Assembly: GCF_012844365.1 (NCBI RefSeq)
Contig: NZ_CP051626.1
Coordinates: 1,364,001 to 1,428,000 of the forward strand
Source: Brevibacterium sp. 'Marine'
Lineage (GTDB): Bacteria > Actinomycetota > Actinomycetes > Actinomycetales > Brevibacteriaceae
Direction of reading: 5' to 3'
DNA length: 64,000 bases
The position numbers and the translations under genes are program-made. Positions 8,015 to 17,990 of the stretch are shown piece after piece (position 1 is the stretch's first letter; each line of letters begins with the position of its first letter). Below the pieces are notes generated by a model. That model was not told the DNA's origin. It ran no database searches and saw only the letters and a program-made list of their open reading frames with translations.

Positions 8015-9782
8015 GAACCTGCTCGAGGTCCGCGACCTCACCATCACCCCCGCCGGAACACAAACACCGGTGCTCCACGATGTCAGCCTCAGCCTGGCGC
8101 CGGGCGAGCGGGTCGGACTCATCGGCGAATCCGGGTCGGGGAAATCGCTGACCGCCCAATCCGTGATGGGTCTGCTGCCAGAAGAGCTGCACGCCCGCGG
8201 CCAGGTGCACCTGCAGGGGCACTCCGGGAACCTGCTCGAGGCGAACGAGAAGACCCTGGCCGGGCTGCGCTCGGACATCGTGTCCATGGTGTTCCAGGAA
8301 CCCATGAGCGCCCTCAATCCGCTCATGCGCATCGGCGATCAGATCGCCGAAGTGCTGCGCATCCACGGCAAGGTGCCCCGAGCGCAGATCCCGGCACGTG
8401 TGCGCGAACTGCTCTACGACGTCCACATGCCCGACCCGGACAGTGCCCGGTTCGCCTACCCGCACCAGATGTCGGGCGGGCAGCGGCAACGCGTCATGCT
8501 CGCGATCGCCCTGGCCAATTCGCCGAGGCTGCTCATCTGCGACGAACCCACCACCGCCCTCGACGTCACGGTGCAGAAGAGGATGCTCGACCTCATCGCC
8601 GAAAGGGTCTCGGCCGTCGAGGCGGGGCTGCTGTTCATCACCCACGACCTCGCCGTCGTCGCCGGAATCTGCGATCGGGTCATCGTTATGTACCGCGGCC
8701 GCATCGTCGAGACCGGCAGCGTCGACCAGATCTTCACCGCACCCCAGCACGAATACACGCGCGGGCTCCTGGCGTCCTCCGACCTTGATGCCACCGACGA
8801 CCGCGGTCGGCTCTTCACGCTCAAAACCGCGCTCACCTACTCGGGTCCGCGGCTTGATGCGGCAGAGTCGTCGGCAGAGCTGGTGGAGCCGGGGGATTCC
8901 GTGGACGGGACCGCCTCGGTGCGGGACGACGACCGGACCGCCTCGGTGCGGGACGACAACGGGACCGCCTCGGTGCGGGAATCGGCGCCGCTCATCGACG
9001 TCTCGGACGTCACCCGGGTCTTCCGCGGACGCGGACTCTTCGGCCGCAGACGATCGGACGTCACCGCTCTGGACGGGATCGACTTCAGCGTCTCGGCCGG
9101 GGCCCGGCTGGGCATCGTGGGCGAGTCGGGGTCGGGGAAGTCGACTCTGCTGAACATCCTCTCCGGTCTCGACCGACCGACCACCGGGCATGTGCGCGTC
9201 GGTGACATCCGGGTCGAAGCCGCGAGCTCTCAGGCTCTGCGTCGCCTGCGCGAGAACCTGCAGATCGTGTTCCAGGATCCGTTCGCCTCGCTCGACCCGC
9301 GAATGCGCATCGCCGATATCGTCGCTGAACCGCTCATCGCTGCGGGTATCGACAAGGACGAACGGGACGCACGGGTCGAGGAGATGATCACAGCCGTCGA
9401 CCTCGAAGCGGACTCCCTGCGCCGGTACCCGCACCAGTTCTCGGGCGGGCAGAGGCAGCGCATCTCGATCGCCCGCGCACTGGTGACCAAACCGCAGATC
9501 CTCGTCGCAGACGAACCGGTCTCCGCCCTCGACGTCTCGGTGCGTGCGCAGGTGCTCAACCTGCTCACCGACCTAGTCGACGAGTACGCGCTGACCCTCC
9601 TCTTCGTCTCCCACGACCTCGGCGTCGTCAAACACCTGTGCTCCGACGTCATCGTCATGAGGGCCGGGCAGATCGTCGAATCGGGGGCCACGGAGGACAT
9701 CTACGCGAACCCGCAGGAGGAGTACACACGGAGCCTCATCGCCGCCACGCCGAGCTTGGCCGAGGCGCTCGCCGCCGGATAG
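8007..9782 (+). CDS. Fused double ABC ATPase (DppD-DppF type)
   Basis: Energises the peptide importer. 591 residues holding two complete nucleotide-binding domains that are separate proteins in the classic Dpp/Opp systems. Domain 1 has Walker A GESGSGKS (40-47), signature SGGQRQR near 156, and Walker B CDEPTTALD. Domain 2 has Walker A GESGSGKS (372-379), a second SGGQRQR, and ADEPVSALD. The linker contains three near-identical TASVR copies (about residues 301-328). The GTG at 8007 overlaps the permease end by eight bases. Confidence 0.93.
   Translation: MPENLLEVRDLTITPAGTQTPVLHDVSLSLAPGERVGLIGESGSGKSLTAQSVMGLLPEELHARGQVHLQGHSGNLLEANEKTLAGLRSDIVSMVFQEPMSALNPLMRIGDQIAEVLRIHGKVPRAQIPARVRELLYDVHMPDPDSARFAYPHQMSGGQRQRVMLAIALANSPRLLICDEPTTALDVTVQKRMLDLIAERVSAVEAGLLFITHDLAVVAGICDRVIVMYRGRIVETGSVDQIFTAPQHEYTRGLLASSDLDATDDRGRLFTLKTALTYSGPRLDAAESSAELVEPGDSVDGTASVRDDDRTASVRDDNGTASVRESAPLIDVSDVTRVFRGRGLFGRRRSDVTALDGIDFSVSAGARLGIVGESGSGKSTLLNILSGLDRPTTGHVRVGDIRVEAASSQALRRLRENLQIVFQDPFASLDPRMRIADIVAEPLIAAGIDKDERDARVEEMITAVDLEADSLRRYPHQFSGGQRQRISIARALVTKPQILVADEPVSALDVSVRAQVLNLLTDLVDEYALTLLFVSHDLGVVKHLCSDVIVMRAGQIVESGATEDIYANPQEEYTRSLIAATPSLAEALAAG
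8909..8984 (+). repeat. Triplicated 27-bp repeat in the ATPase linker
   Basis: Three tandem, nearly identical 27-bp units, each containing ACCGCCTCGGTGCGGGA, encode (G/R)TASVR(D/E)(D/S) copies. They lie in the linker between the two nucleotide-binding domains and stay in frame, so copy-number change would lengthen or shorten the linker without breaking the gene. Confidence 0.85.
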
Positions 9783-9833
9783 CGGGTTGGGCGCATGCGA
9801 GCAGCGACGAACCATCGAGAGAAAGGGCAGCAC

Positions 9834-11252
9834 ATGACCACAACGCTTGCCGACCACAGTGCGGCCGAACTGGCGGCCGGTTTCGCCGGCGGGGACTTCG
9901 ACCCGCTCGATGTGCACTCCGCGGTCGTCGACCGCATGAACGACTGCGAACCGACCATCAATGCGCTGTTCCACCGCGACGACGACCGCTCCCGAGACGC
10001 CGCCGCGGCCAGCGCCGCCCGTTGGCGTGAGGGCCGCCCGCTGAGCGACCTCGACGGGGTTCCCGTGACGATCAAAGAGAACATCGCACGCCGCGGAGTC
10101 CCGCTGCCCAGCGGCCATGCGTGGGCGGAGATTCCGGTGGCCGACCACGACGCGCCGATCACCCAGCGCCTCGAAGAAGCCGGCGCCGTCATCCTCGGAT
10201 CGACCACGATGCCCGACTGGGGAATGCTCTCCTCAGGTGTGTCCTCTCTGCACGGAATCACCCGCTCGCCCCTTGACCCGAACCTGACGACCGGAGGGTC
10301 GAGCGCCGGCGCCGGAGCCGCAGCGGCGGCCGGATACGGACCCATCCACATCGGCTCCGACATCGGCGGGTCCATCCGCCTGCCGTGCACCTGGCTCGGT
10401 CTGGCCGGACTCAAACCCAGCTTCGGTCGAGTCCCGCTCGACGCCCCCTATCTGGGCAGGTGTGCAGGACCGCTCGCGCGGACGACGGCCGATGTCAAAG
10501 CCGCCATGGACATCATCTCCGCCCCTGACGATCGCGACTATTCGCGGCTTCCGCGCTTCGCCTCCGATGACGCGCAATCTCTGCCGGGCAGGGAGTCGAC
10601 TGCGACGTTCGATCCGCAGGGACTGCGCATCGGTGTCCAGCTCGACGCCGGGTGCGGCGTCGCCGCCGATGCACAGGTGCGTTCTGCCGTCACCGAGGCG
10701 GCCGAGAGGTTCTCCGCTGCCGGAGCCGAAATCGTCACGCTCGATCCGTTCATCGACGATGATCTGCTCCATGACATGGACCTGTTCTGGCGGGTGCGAT
10801 CGTGGGCCGACCTCAAGGCGCTGCCCGTCGACGAACAGGCGCTCATCCTGCCCTATATCCGACAGTGGGCTCAGGACGGGGCCGACACCAGCGGAGTCGA
10901 GCTGATGCGCTGCTATCACAGTGTTCAGGAGATCCGGCGTCGGACGATCACCGCCACAGCCGAATTCGACCTGGTGATCTCTCCGACGGCTCCGGATGCG
11001 GCATTCCCGGCCGAGCAGCCCATGCCGTACCCGCAGGTGCACGAACCGATGGGCCATATCGGGTTCACCATGCCGTTCAACATGTCCGAACAGCCGGCGG
11101 CAACGGTGCTGGCCGGGTTCATGGATGACAGTCGGACCATCGGTGTGCAGATCGCCGGACGGCGGTTCGCCGACGAACTCGTCATGGCCGCCGGCGCCTG
11201 GTTCGAGGCCGCGGCCGGACTCGAGCTGCCGACACGGTCGGTGGTGGGCTGA
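9834..11252 (+). CDS. Amidase-signature family hydrolase
   Basis: 472-residue amidase (glutamyl-tRNA amidotransferase A-like fold) that hydrolyses a carboxamide. The Ser-cisSer-Lys triad is visible: Lys in VTIKENIA, cis-Ser in TTGGSSAGAGAA, nucleophilic Ser in GSDIGGSIRLPC. It follows the peptide-importer genes by about 50 bases in the same direction, so it may act on an imported peptide or amide (inference). ATG 9834 has AGAGAAAGGG upstream. No gatB or gatC partner lies nearby, which argues against a role as GatA. Confidence 0.9.
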   Translation: MTTTLADHSAAELAAGFAGGDFDPLDVHSAVVDRMNDCEPTINALFHRDDDRSRDAAAASAARWREGRPLSDLDGVPVTIKENIARRGVPLPSGHAWAEIPVADHDAPITQRLEEAGAVILGSTTMPDWGMLSSGVSSLHGITRSPLDPNLTTGGSSAGAGAAAAAGYGPIHIGSDIGGSIRLPCTWLGLAGLKPSFGRVPLDAPYLGRCAGPLARTTADVKAAMDIISAPDDRDYSRLPRFASDDAQSLPGRESTATFDPQGLRIGVQLDAGCGVAADAQVRSAVTEAAERFSAAGAEIVTLDPFIDDDLLHDMDLFWRVRSWADLKALPVDEQALILPYIRQWAQDGADTSGVELMRCYHSVQEIRRRTITATAEFDLVISPTAPDAAFPAEQPMPYPQVHEPMGHIGFTMPFNMSEQPAATVLAGFMDDSRTIGVQIAGRRFADELVMAAGAWFEAAAGLELPTRSVVG

Positions 11253-11262
11253 GAGAACGACG

Positions 11263-11309
11263 ACAGCGGGCCTGTGACGACCGGGGAACGGTCGTCACAG
11301 GCCCGCTGT
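11263..11309 (+). terminator. Intrinsic terminator after the amidase
   Basis: Perfect 20-bp inverted repeat (11263-11282 with 11290-11309) and a 7-base loop, just after the amidase stop. No long T run follows, as is usual in high-GC actinobacteria. Confidence 0.8.
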
Positions 11310-11318
11310 GTCTCAGGT

Positions 11319-11374
11319 GCCGCCTCGGTGACGGTGATGCCTCACCTTGGGGAGGCGCACGGCACCGAGGCGGC
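11319..11374 (-). terminator. Terminator of the Pro/Gln-rich membrane protein gene
   Basis: GCCGCCTCGGTG (11319-11330) pairs perfectly with CACCGAGGCGGC (11363-11374). A second small stem, GCCTC/GAGGC, sits inside. It lies just beyond the stop of the minus-strand gene, back to back with the amidase terminator. Confidence 0.6.
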
Positions 11375-11385
11375 GGACTCCGGGA

Positions 11386-13197
11386 TCAGAAGTCGAAGAA
11401 TTCGACTGAGAGCTTGTCTCCGTCGATCTTCACGCTTCCGGACACCGACAGGGAGTTGCCGTTGGAGAAGTACGAGGATCCGGCCCTCTTGCCGTCGACG
11501 GAGAAGTCGAACTTGCCGGGCTCCTCGGTGAAGAACGAGCCGGTGCTCGTGTCTCCGGTGCCGAAGCTCGCCTTGACCTTCGGCATCTCCTTCATATTCC
11601 AGTCGGCGGTGTTCTTCTTCGCCAGATCATCGAGCTTCTTGTCCGAACCGCCGACGGGAATCTCGGTCGGGTCGTACTTGATGAAGTCGCACTTCGGCTC
11701 GATGCTCTTGTTGTCGAAGCACTTCTTGAGCTCCTTCTCGACCTGTTTCTGAACTTCCTTGTCGAAGGCGCCGGTCGGGGACAGATCGAGGTTGAGGGTG
11801 GTGGGTGACACCTGACCCGTATTCGGCTGTCCACCGGGAGCGAAGGCCTTCGGGAAGTTCACCTTGGCCGTATCGGACGCCTCTGAGATCCATTTGCTCT
11901 TCGGGATCGTGAAGTCGTAGCTACCGGGGTAGACGGCGAACGAGGTGGTGCCCGACTTCGCTTTGTAGTCCTCGCCGTTGACGGAAAGACCGTCGGCGGC
12001 GGGAATATCGAGAGAGATGACGTTGAGGTCGGGGCCCTCCATCGTCCACTTGTCGAAGAACAGGTCCTGCTTGCCGTCCTTCGTCGCGGAGAGCTCGACA
12101 TTGTAGGGGCTGCCGTCGAGCTCGTAGGAGACGACGACGGTTCCCTTGTCTCCGTCTGTCTTCGACGATTCCACCTTGGCTTTCTCGATCTTCGCCGAGG
12201 AGGAATCGGTGAATTCCTTCTGCAGCAGGTCGAGGTTCGTGCCCTCCGGGCGTGCGGAGGGTGCGATCTTCTCTGCGGCCGCGAAGTCACCCTTGTTCAG
12301 GGCTTCGACGTAGTCTTCGGCGACCTTGTCGGGTCCGTACTTGTTCTTGTTCACGCTGCCGATGACGAAGAACCCGACGAGGACGAGGATGATGACGAGT
12401 GCGACCGCGCCGAGAGTGATGAAGAGGGGAAGCTTGCCCTTCTTCTTCTCGGGGCGATTCTCGGCCCGCGTGGCAGTGCTCTGCCCGCCGGCGAAGCCCG
12501 GGGCCGGAGCCGGCTGCGGTATCCCCTGGGACGGGCCGGACCCTGTCTGTTGGGCGTTCGGACCCGACCCCGTCTGATACTGCCCGGACTGGTTCTGGGC
12601 GGAGTTGTACGGACCCGGCTGGTTCTGGGCGCCGGGGTACGGGGGCTGATTCTGCGCTCCCGGATAAGCCGCATTCGAGTACTGGCCGCCCGACTGTTGG
12701 CCGCCTGGCTGCTGCCCGTCCTGCGGCCGGGCACCGGGGTAACCGCCGTTCGGCTGCTGCGGGGTCTGGTCCTGGTTGTTCGGGACCTGCCCACTCTGTG
12801 CCGGGCCACCGGGAGACGGGGCACCGGGGTAGGGGCCCGCCTGTGGGCCGTGCGGGCCATTCGCTCCGCCCTGCGGACCGGGGCCGAAGGGCTCATCGTT
12901 CTGGGCTCCGGGACCCGAGTACTGCGGTGGCTGGCTCTGTTGTGGAGAGGCAGGGGCGACGGTGGGACGTGACGGCGTATCGCCGGTCGGGGATCCCAGT
13001 GGAGGTGCCTGGTCATCGGGCACCGAGGCGCCGCTGCCGGACTGAGTCGGACCATCGGACGCCGAGGGGGTGTCGCCGGAGGTCGAATCCGGAAGGTCCT
13101 CGTCCGTCGGCGGCTCCGACTCAGGCTTCGGTCCGCCGGTCTCCGGAGGCTCGCTGGGTGGTGGCGGGAAATTGGGGTGATCGTTCCCGTTGCTCAT
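11386..13197 (-). CDS. Pro/Gln/Gly-rich single-pass membrane protein
   Basis: 603 residues, no family recognised with certainty. Residues 1-250 are low complexity (Pro, Gly, Gln, Asn) with degenerate repeats of the type YPGAQNQPPYPGAQNQ. After KKKGK a single membrane helix (about 257-280, ITLGAVALVIILVLVGFFVI) follows, then an extracytoplasmic Lys/Asp-rich region of about 320 residues with two or three beta-rich segments. By topology the N-terminus is inside and the folded C-terminal part is outside. ATG 13197 follows AAAGGA; the open frame reaches 13239. A cell-envelope role is inference only. Confidence 0.8.
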   Translation of the reverse strand: MSNGNDHPNFPPPPSEPPETGGPKPESEPPTDEDLPDSTSGDTPSASDGPTQSGSGASVPDDQAPPLGSPTGDTPSRPTVAPASPQQSQPPQYSGPGAQNDEPFGPGPQGGANGPHGPQAGPYPGAPSPGGPAQSGQVPNNQDQTPQQPNGGYPGARPQDGQQPGGQQSGGQYSNAAYPGAQNQPPYPGAQNQPGPYNSAQNQSGQYQTGSGPNAQQTGSGPSQGIPQPAPAPGFAGGQSTATRAENRPEKKKGKLPLFITLGAVALVIILVLVGFFVIGSVNKNKYGPDKVAEDYVEALNKGDFAAAEKIAPSARPEGTNLDLLQKEFTDSSSAKIEKAKVESSKTDGDKGTVVVSYELDGSPYNVELSATKDGKQDLFFDKWTMEGPDLNVISLDIPAADGLSVNGEDYKAKSGTTSFAVYPGSYDFTIPKSKWISEASDTAKVNFPKAFAPGGQPNTGQVSPTTLNLDLSPTGAFDKEVQKQVEKELKKCFDNKSIEPKCDFIKYDPTEIPVGGSDKKLDDLAKKNTADWNMKEMPKVKASFGTGDTSTGSFFTEEPGKFDFSVDGKRAGSSYFSNGNSLSVSGSVKIDGDKLSVEFFDF

Positions 13198-13303
13198 CGT
13201 GGGGTCATCCTTTGCGTGTACAAGCCTGTCCTGGCGCAATTGTACTTCCCGGAACAGGGAATCGCGTGGTCAATACCGGGAAGCCGAGACGGGTTAAGCG
13301 AAA

Positions 13304-14632
13304 ATGGTCCTGATGCACACTTCTCCACACCCTCAGCCCTACCGTCGGACGATCCTCGCGGTCCTCATGGAAGTCGTGAAGATCGATCTCATCGTCGTGC
13401 CCGCAGGATTCGTCATCGCCACCGTCTTCTGGATCATCGGACTCGGCTCGCAGCTGCCCTACTCGGCGATTCCCGAATGGGCGTTCGCACTGTGGGCGAC
13501 GGTGTCAGGGCTGAGCGTCTCGACCCTCGGATTCGACTTCTCACTCGCACCGAGTCTCGTGACCCTCGGCCTGTGGCTGCTGGTGGCGGCGGGCGCCAAA
13601 CGAGTCGCCCGCGGCACGGCAGCGGACAGTCCGACCGAGAGCGAGGACGACCCCGGCGGATGGTGGGCACTCATGGGAACGGCTCTGGGCACCTACGTCG
13701 TGGCCTACACGGGTCCTCTGCTGGTGCTGGCGATCCTGGTCGGGCAGGCCACGGTGACGCCATTCGGATTCCTCCGGCTCGTCCTCTTCCTCCTCACGGC
13801 TGTGGCCTGGGCACTCATTCGGGTCCGCGGAATCGGTGACATTCCCGGACTGTCCATGATCGCCGATGAGACTTGGAACGTCGCCGTCCGACTCGTCCGC
13901 CGTCTGCTGTGGGCAACCGTGGCACTCGGCGTGATCGTGCTCCTCGTCGGAATCGCGATCCGCTGGAGCGACGTCGCCGATACTCTGCAGGTCTACAGCT
14001 CACCGGTCGCCGCCGGCATCGGCCTCATCGTCGTCCAGGCGCTCTTCGCTCCGAGCATCATCTACTCAGCCGTGTCATGGACCGCCGGGACGGGAGTGGG
14101 CATCGGTGGGGCCGGGACGAGCTCGGCATTCACCTCGACCTCTGCTCCGGTGCCCGATGTGCACGTGCTGCAGCTGCTGAGCGGGGACTATCCGGCGTGG
14201 ACGGCGGCCGCACCGGGACTCCTTGTGCTGCTCGGCCTGCTGTGCGTCATCCTCGGCCGCGACCGAGCCCGCGACATCGCCGAGCAGTCGTGGACCGGAC
14301 TGGGAATCGCGATCGGGATACTGTTCGTCACCTTCGAGGTCCTCGCCCTGTTCGCCGGCGGAGCCATGGGCCCACTGGGTCTGTCCGGGTTCGGACCCTC
14401 GGCACTGACGTCGGCACCGGCGATCACGGGATGGATCGGTGCGGGCATGACCGTCGGACTCCTCTTGATCAGACTCTCCGGTCTGCACGCCGTCGACTCG
14501 GATTCCGCCGATGACGACGAGGATGGAGACGACGACGAGGATGCCTTCGACGAGGCAGACAGATCAGAGGCATTCGGCGAGGATGGGCCGGAGCCGGTCG
14601 ACAGCGTCGTCAGCGACGACGAACCGCGATAG
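13304..14632 (+). CDS. perM: DUF6350 integral membrane protein, PerM-like
   Basis: 442 residues with about nine hydrophobic helices and a highly acidic C-terminal tail (DDDEDGDDDEDAFDEADRSE). Composition and position directly before purN-purH match the PerM protein of Mycobacterium (Rv0955), which helps stabilise the divisome component FtsB during chronic infection. A cell-division role here is by family, not shown. Two in-frame ATGs (13304, 13313) are possible; neither has a clear ribosome binding site. Confidence 0.8.
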   Translation: MVLMHTSPHPQPYRRTILAVLMEVVKIDLIVVPAGFVIATVFWIIGLGSQLPYSAIPEWAFALWATVSGLSVSTLGFDFSLAPSLVTLGLWLLVAAGAKRVARGTAADSPTESEDDPGGWWALMGTALGTYVVAYTGPLLVLAILVGQATVTPFGFLRLVLFLLTAVAWALIRVRGIGDIPGLSMIADETWNVAVRLVRRLLWATVALGVIVLLVGIAIRWSDVADTLQVYSSPVAAGIGLIVVQALFAPSIIYSAVSWTAGTGVGIGGAGTSSAFTSTSAPVPDVHVLQLLSGDYPAWTAAAPGLLVLLGLLCVILGRDRARDIAEQSWTGLGIAIGILFVTFEVLALFAGGAMGPLGLSGFGPSALTSAPAITGWIGAGMTVGLLLIRLSGLHAVDSDSADDDEDGDDDEDAFDEADRSEAFGEDGPEPVDSVVSDDEPR

Positions 14633-14739
14633 ACGGGAATGCCGCCTCGGTGAGGGGTCAAGCGTGAGTCGAGGGCATCCTCGGTGAGGGGAACAGCGCT
14701 GAAGGCCAGCACTGAAGGATCGAGTCCGGGCCCCGTGGA

Positions 14740-15192
14740 TCAGTTGGTGCCGGGCAGATCGAGGTCCTGGCCGGTGATCTGCTTGAACCAGTCGCCCAGG
14801 CCGGACTGATAGTCGCTCGTGCACGAGATCTGGGCCTGCTGGGTGATCGCATCGCGCAGGCATTCTTCGTACTTCGACTGCACCGGCCAGAGGATGACCG
14901 AGGACATCGTGGAGAAGATGAGATAGATGCTGAGCAGACCGCCGAGGATGCCTAAGGACATGTTCCGGCGCTGCTTGGCCCTGACGACGGCGACGATGTA
15001 CTTCACCGACCACACGACCGCGGCGACGGCGAAGCCGATGGCGGCGAGCTTGAACGGCAGCTGATACGTGAACGTCAGCACCGAGGCGAGGATCAGCAGT
15101 ATCAGGACCAGTCCATGCCGTGCGGGTGCGGCCTGTGCCTCCTCTTCGGGAGTCGGCGCCTTCTTCTCTTCGGTATTCTGCGGTGACGTCAC
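14740..15192 (-). CDS. Small membrane protein of unknown function
   Basis: 150 residues. An acidic N-terminal tail (MTSPQNTEEKKAPTPEEEAQ) is followed by three hydrophobic segments: LVLILLILASVLTFTYQLPF, AAIGFAVAAVVWSVKYIVAV and LGILGGLLSIYLIFSTMSS. An exported tail with two cysteines follows. It sits in reverse orientation between perM and purN. I do not recognise a family. The start is a GTG at 15192. Confidence 0.7.
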   Translation of the reverse strand: MTSPQNTEEKKAPTPEEEAQAAPARHGLVLILLILASVLTFTYQLPFKLAAIGFAVAAVVWSVKYIVAVVRAKQRRNMSLGILGGLLSIYLIFSTMSSVILWPVQSKYEECLRDAITQQAQISCTSDYQSGLGDWFKQITGQDLDLPGTN

Positions 15193-15282
15193 CGGATCAG
15201 TTTCTCACAGTCGACTGACAAATGCCTCGGCAGCCCGTGTCCGCACGGTGACCGCCGGGCATCGTCCACGTATTGCAGACGT

Positions 15283-15288
15283 TAGACT
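15283..15288 (+). promoter_or_regulatory. -10 box of leaderless purN transcript
   Basis: TAGACT, six bases before the GTG at 15295. The same hexamer and spacing are used before mfd. It supports the second of two in-frame GTG codons as the purN start. Confidence 0.5.
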
Positions 15289-15294
15289 GTGCGG

Positions 15295-15918
15295 GTGCGC
15301 ATCGTTCTTCTGGCATCAGGATCCGGTACCCTCACGCAGTCCGTCATCGACGCATTCGCCGATGGGACCCGCGGAGTCGATATCGTCGCCATCGGAGCCG
15401 ACTCGACCACCGCCGGGGTCCTGCAGCGGGCAGAACGGCATGCGATTCCCACATTCGTCGTCCGACCCAAGGACTTCGCCGACCGTGACGAATGGAACCG
15501 GGCACTGAAGGACACGGTGGCCGAGCTTGCCCCCGACTGGGTGATCTCCGCCGGATTCATGCGCATCCTCGGTCCCGTCTTCGTCGACGCCTTCCCATCC
15601 CGGATCATCAACACCCACCCGGCGCTGCTGCCATCGTTCCCGGGCGCTCACGGAGTCCGCGACGCGCTCGCCCACGGGGTGAAGCTGACCGGAGGAACCA
15701 TCCACCTCGTCGACGCAGGAGTCGACACCGGACCGATCATCACCCAGTACGCGGTGCCCATCGGCGATGACGACACCGAGGAGACCGTGCACGAGAACAT
15801 CAAAGCCCGTGAACGCGACGAACTCGTGCGCCTGCTCGCACACCTGGCCCATACCGACCTCGTCGTCGACGGTCGACATGTCCGCGGATATGTCGCCTCG
15901 GCGATGACCGCCCACTGA
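15295..15918 (+). CDS. purN: Phosphoribosylglycinamide formyltransferase
   Basis: Transfers a formyl group from 10-formyl-THF to GAR in de novo purine synthesis. 207 residues from the GTG at 15295; a GTG at 15289 would add two residues. IVLLASGSGTL is the N-terminal phosphate-binding strand, NTHPALLPSFPG carries the catalytic Asn/His, and GGTIHLVDAGVDTGPII carries the catalytic Asp. It lies 48 bases before purH, the usual purNH pair. Confidence 0.95.
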   Translation: MRIVLLASGSGTLTQSVIDAFADGTRGVDIVAIGADSTTAGVLQRAERHAIPTFVVRPKDFADRDEWNRALKDTVAELAPDWVISAGFMRILGPVFVDAFPSRIINTHPALLPSFPGAHGVRDALAHGVKLTGGTIHLVDAGVDTGPIITQYAVPIGDDDTEETVHENIKARERDELVRLLAHLAHTDLVVDGRHVRGYVASAMTAH

Positions 15919-15966
15919 CCCCGCCGTGAGAAGAACCGACCGGCAACCGAACCTCGAGGAGGATCT

Positions 15967-17511
15967 GTGACAGGAACCCGCGCGATCAAGAGAGCGCTGA
16001 TCAGCGTCTACGACAAGACCGGGCTGGAGGAGCTGGCTCGCGGTCTCCACGCAGCCGGAGTCCAGATCGTGTCGACCGGATCCACGGCTGCGAAGATCGC
16101 CGAGGCGGGAGCCGCGGTGACGAAGGTCGAAGAGCTCACCGGGTTCCCCGAATGCCTCGAAGGACGAGTCAAGACCCTGCACCCCCGCGTCCACGCCGGC
16201 ATCCTCGCTGACTCCCGCAAGCCCGAGCATCTCGAGCAGCTGTCCGAGCTCGAGATCGAACCCTTCGACCTCGTCGTCGTCAACCTCTACCCGTTCGCCG
16301 ACACCGTCGCCAGCGGAGCCGGCTTCGATGACTGCATCGAACAGATCGACATCGGCGGCCCCTCGATGGTGCGTGCGGCAGCGAAGAACCATCCCACGGT
16401 CACCGTCGTGACCGATCCGGCCGACTATTCGGCCGTTCTCGACGCTGCTGCCGGTCACGGCTTCGACCTTGAGGCCCGTCGCACCTTCGCCGCCCGCGCC
16501 TTCGCCCACACCGCGGCCTACGACGCGGCGGTCGCCTCCTGGTTCGCCGCGCAGCTCGCCACCGATGAGAAGGCCGCATTCGCCGGTCTCACCGGGGAGA
16601 AGATCGCCGACCTGCGGTACGGAGAGAACCCGCACCAGGCGGCGGCCGTCTACTCGGATGGAACCGTGGGAATCGCGGGGGCGAGACTGCTCGGCGGCAA
16701 GGCGATGTCGTACAACAACTACACGGACACCGATGCCGCAATCCGCGCCGCGTTCGATTTCGACCAGCCGGCCGTGGCCATCATCAAGCACGCGAATCCC
16801 TGCGGACTCGCCGTCGGTGAGACCGCAGCCGCGGCGCACAAGGCCGCCCACGAATGCGATCCGCTGTCGGCCTACGGCGGTGTCATCGCCACGAACCGGG
16901 AGGTCGACGCCGAACTGGCCGCCTCGATCAAGCCGATCTTCACAGAATGCCTGGCGGCTCCGTCGTTCAGCGCCGAGGCGCTAGAGGTACTTGCGACGAA
17001 GAAGAACCTGCGACTGCTCGAACTCGGCGACATCGATGTGCCCACAGCCGAAGTCAAGCCGATCAGCGGTGGATTCCTCGTCCAGGACCGTGACGCTTTC
17101 CAAGCCGACGGCGACTCCGTCGAGAACTGGACCCTGGCCGCCGGTCCGGCAGCCTCACCCGAGGTCCTCGCGGACCTCGAATTCGCCTGGAAGGCCGGGC
17201 GGGCCGTGAAGTCGAACGCGATCCTGCTCGCCAAGGGCGGTGCCTCGGTGGGTGTGGGAATGGGTCAGGTCAACCGCGTCGATTCGGCCAAACTCGCCGT
17301 CGAACGTGCCGGAGCCGAACGCGCCACGGGAGCGGTCGCTGCCTCGGACGCGTTCTTCCCGTTCCCCGACGGTCTGCAGATCCTCATCGATGCAGGAGTC
17401 ACCGCCGTGGTGCAGCCGGGCGGATCGATCCGCGACGATGAGGTCATCGCGGCTGCGGAGGCGGCCGGAGTCACGATGTACCTGACCGGGAGCCGCCATT
17501 TCTTCCACTGA
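15967..17511 (+). CDS. purH: Bifunctional AICAR formyltransferase / IMP cyclohydrolase
   Basis: Last two steps of IMP synthesis. 514 residues. The N-terminal MGS-like cyclohydrolase domain (about 1-195) includes [13 protein letters not shown] and [21 protein letters not shown]. The formyltransferase domain includes [22 protein letters not shown] and [14 protein letters not shown] start behind GAGGAGGATCT. Length is normal. Confidence 0.96.
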   Translation: MTGTRAIKRALISVYDKTGLEELARGLHAAGVQIVSTGSTAAKIAEAGAAVTKVEELTGFPECLEGRVKTLHPRVHAGILADSRKPEHLEQLSELEIEPFDLVVVNLYPFADTVASGAGFDDCIEQIDIGGPSMVRAAAKNHPTVTVVTDPADYSAVLDAAAGHGFDLEARRTFAARAFAHTAAYDAAVASWFAAQLATDEKAAFAGLTGEKIADLRYGENPHQAAAVYSDGTVGIAGARLLGGKAMSYNNYTDTDAAIRAAFDFDQPAVAIIKHANPCGLAVGETAAAAHKAAHECDPLSAYGGVIATNREVDAELAASIKPIFTECLAAPSFSAEALEVLATKKNLRLLELGDIDVPTAEVKPISGGFLVQDRDAFQADGDSVENWTLAAGPAASPEVLADLEFAWKAGRAVKSNAILLAKGGASVGVGMGQVNRVDSAKLAVERAGAERATGAVAASDAFFPFPDGLQILIDAGVTAVVQPGGSIRDDEVIAAAEAAGVTMYLTGSRHFFH

Positions 17512-17512
17512 G

Positions 17513-17854
17513 ATGAAACGGCCTCATCCCCGCCATGCACGGCGGGGGAGAGGGCCGATCTCGAAACGATGGATCTATTGGAAACGGCGGTACGCGCATC
17601 CCACCAGGCGTGATTGGGTGCTGCTCGGCTGTCTTCTGGGCGTCGCCGCGGCAGCGGCGTGCTCCATCGTCGACTTCCGCCTCGGTGCTGTCGTCCTCGC
17701 GGTCGTCCCCGCCGGGCTCGCCGGGTTCCGGGCGATGCCGCCGCCGTGGACCGATGTGTGGACGAACCGGTCGAAGACCGTTGACATCGCCACCTGTCTG
17801 CTGTTCGCCGGACTGCTGGTCGTGCTGGCGTTCCTCGTGCCATTGACCCGCTGA
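17513..17854 (+). CDS. DUF3017 small membrane protein
   Basis: 113 residues: a basic N-terminus (about 35 residues) then three hydrophobic helices, WVLLGCLLGVAAAAACSIV, AVVLAVVPAGLAGFRAM and IATCLLFAGLLVVLAFLV. DUF3017 proteins commonly follow purH in Actinobacteria; their function is unknown. It starts one base after the purH stop, so it is probably cotranscribed. Confidence 0.8.
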   Translation: MKRPHPRHARRGRGPISKRWIYWKRRYAHPTRRDWVLLGCLLGVAAAAACSIVDFRLGAVVLAVVPAGLAGFRAMPPPWTDVWTNRSKTVDIATCLLFAGLLVVLAFLVPLTR

Positions 17855-17990
17855 TGATTCGGTCTCGGCGACATTCTTTATGTGCATTCGCTGAGAACTG
17901 CGACGCGCAGGTGTTGCCACGCCGGTAACAATGGCAAGGTGAGTGGCGTCAGAGGTTCGCTCAGAACCTTTTCCGATGAAAGGAGACAGC

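Noticed and set aside
8909..8984. CRISPR-like array in the ATPase gene
   Set aside because: The three units are contiguous without spacers and encode an in-frame protein linker.
14641..14700. Hairpin terminator after perM
   Set aside because: The two CCTCGGTGAGGGG copies are direct, not inverted, repeats and cannot form a stem with each other.
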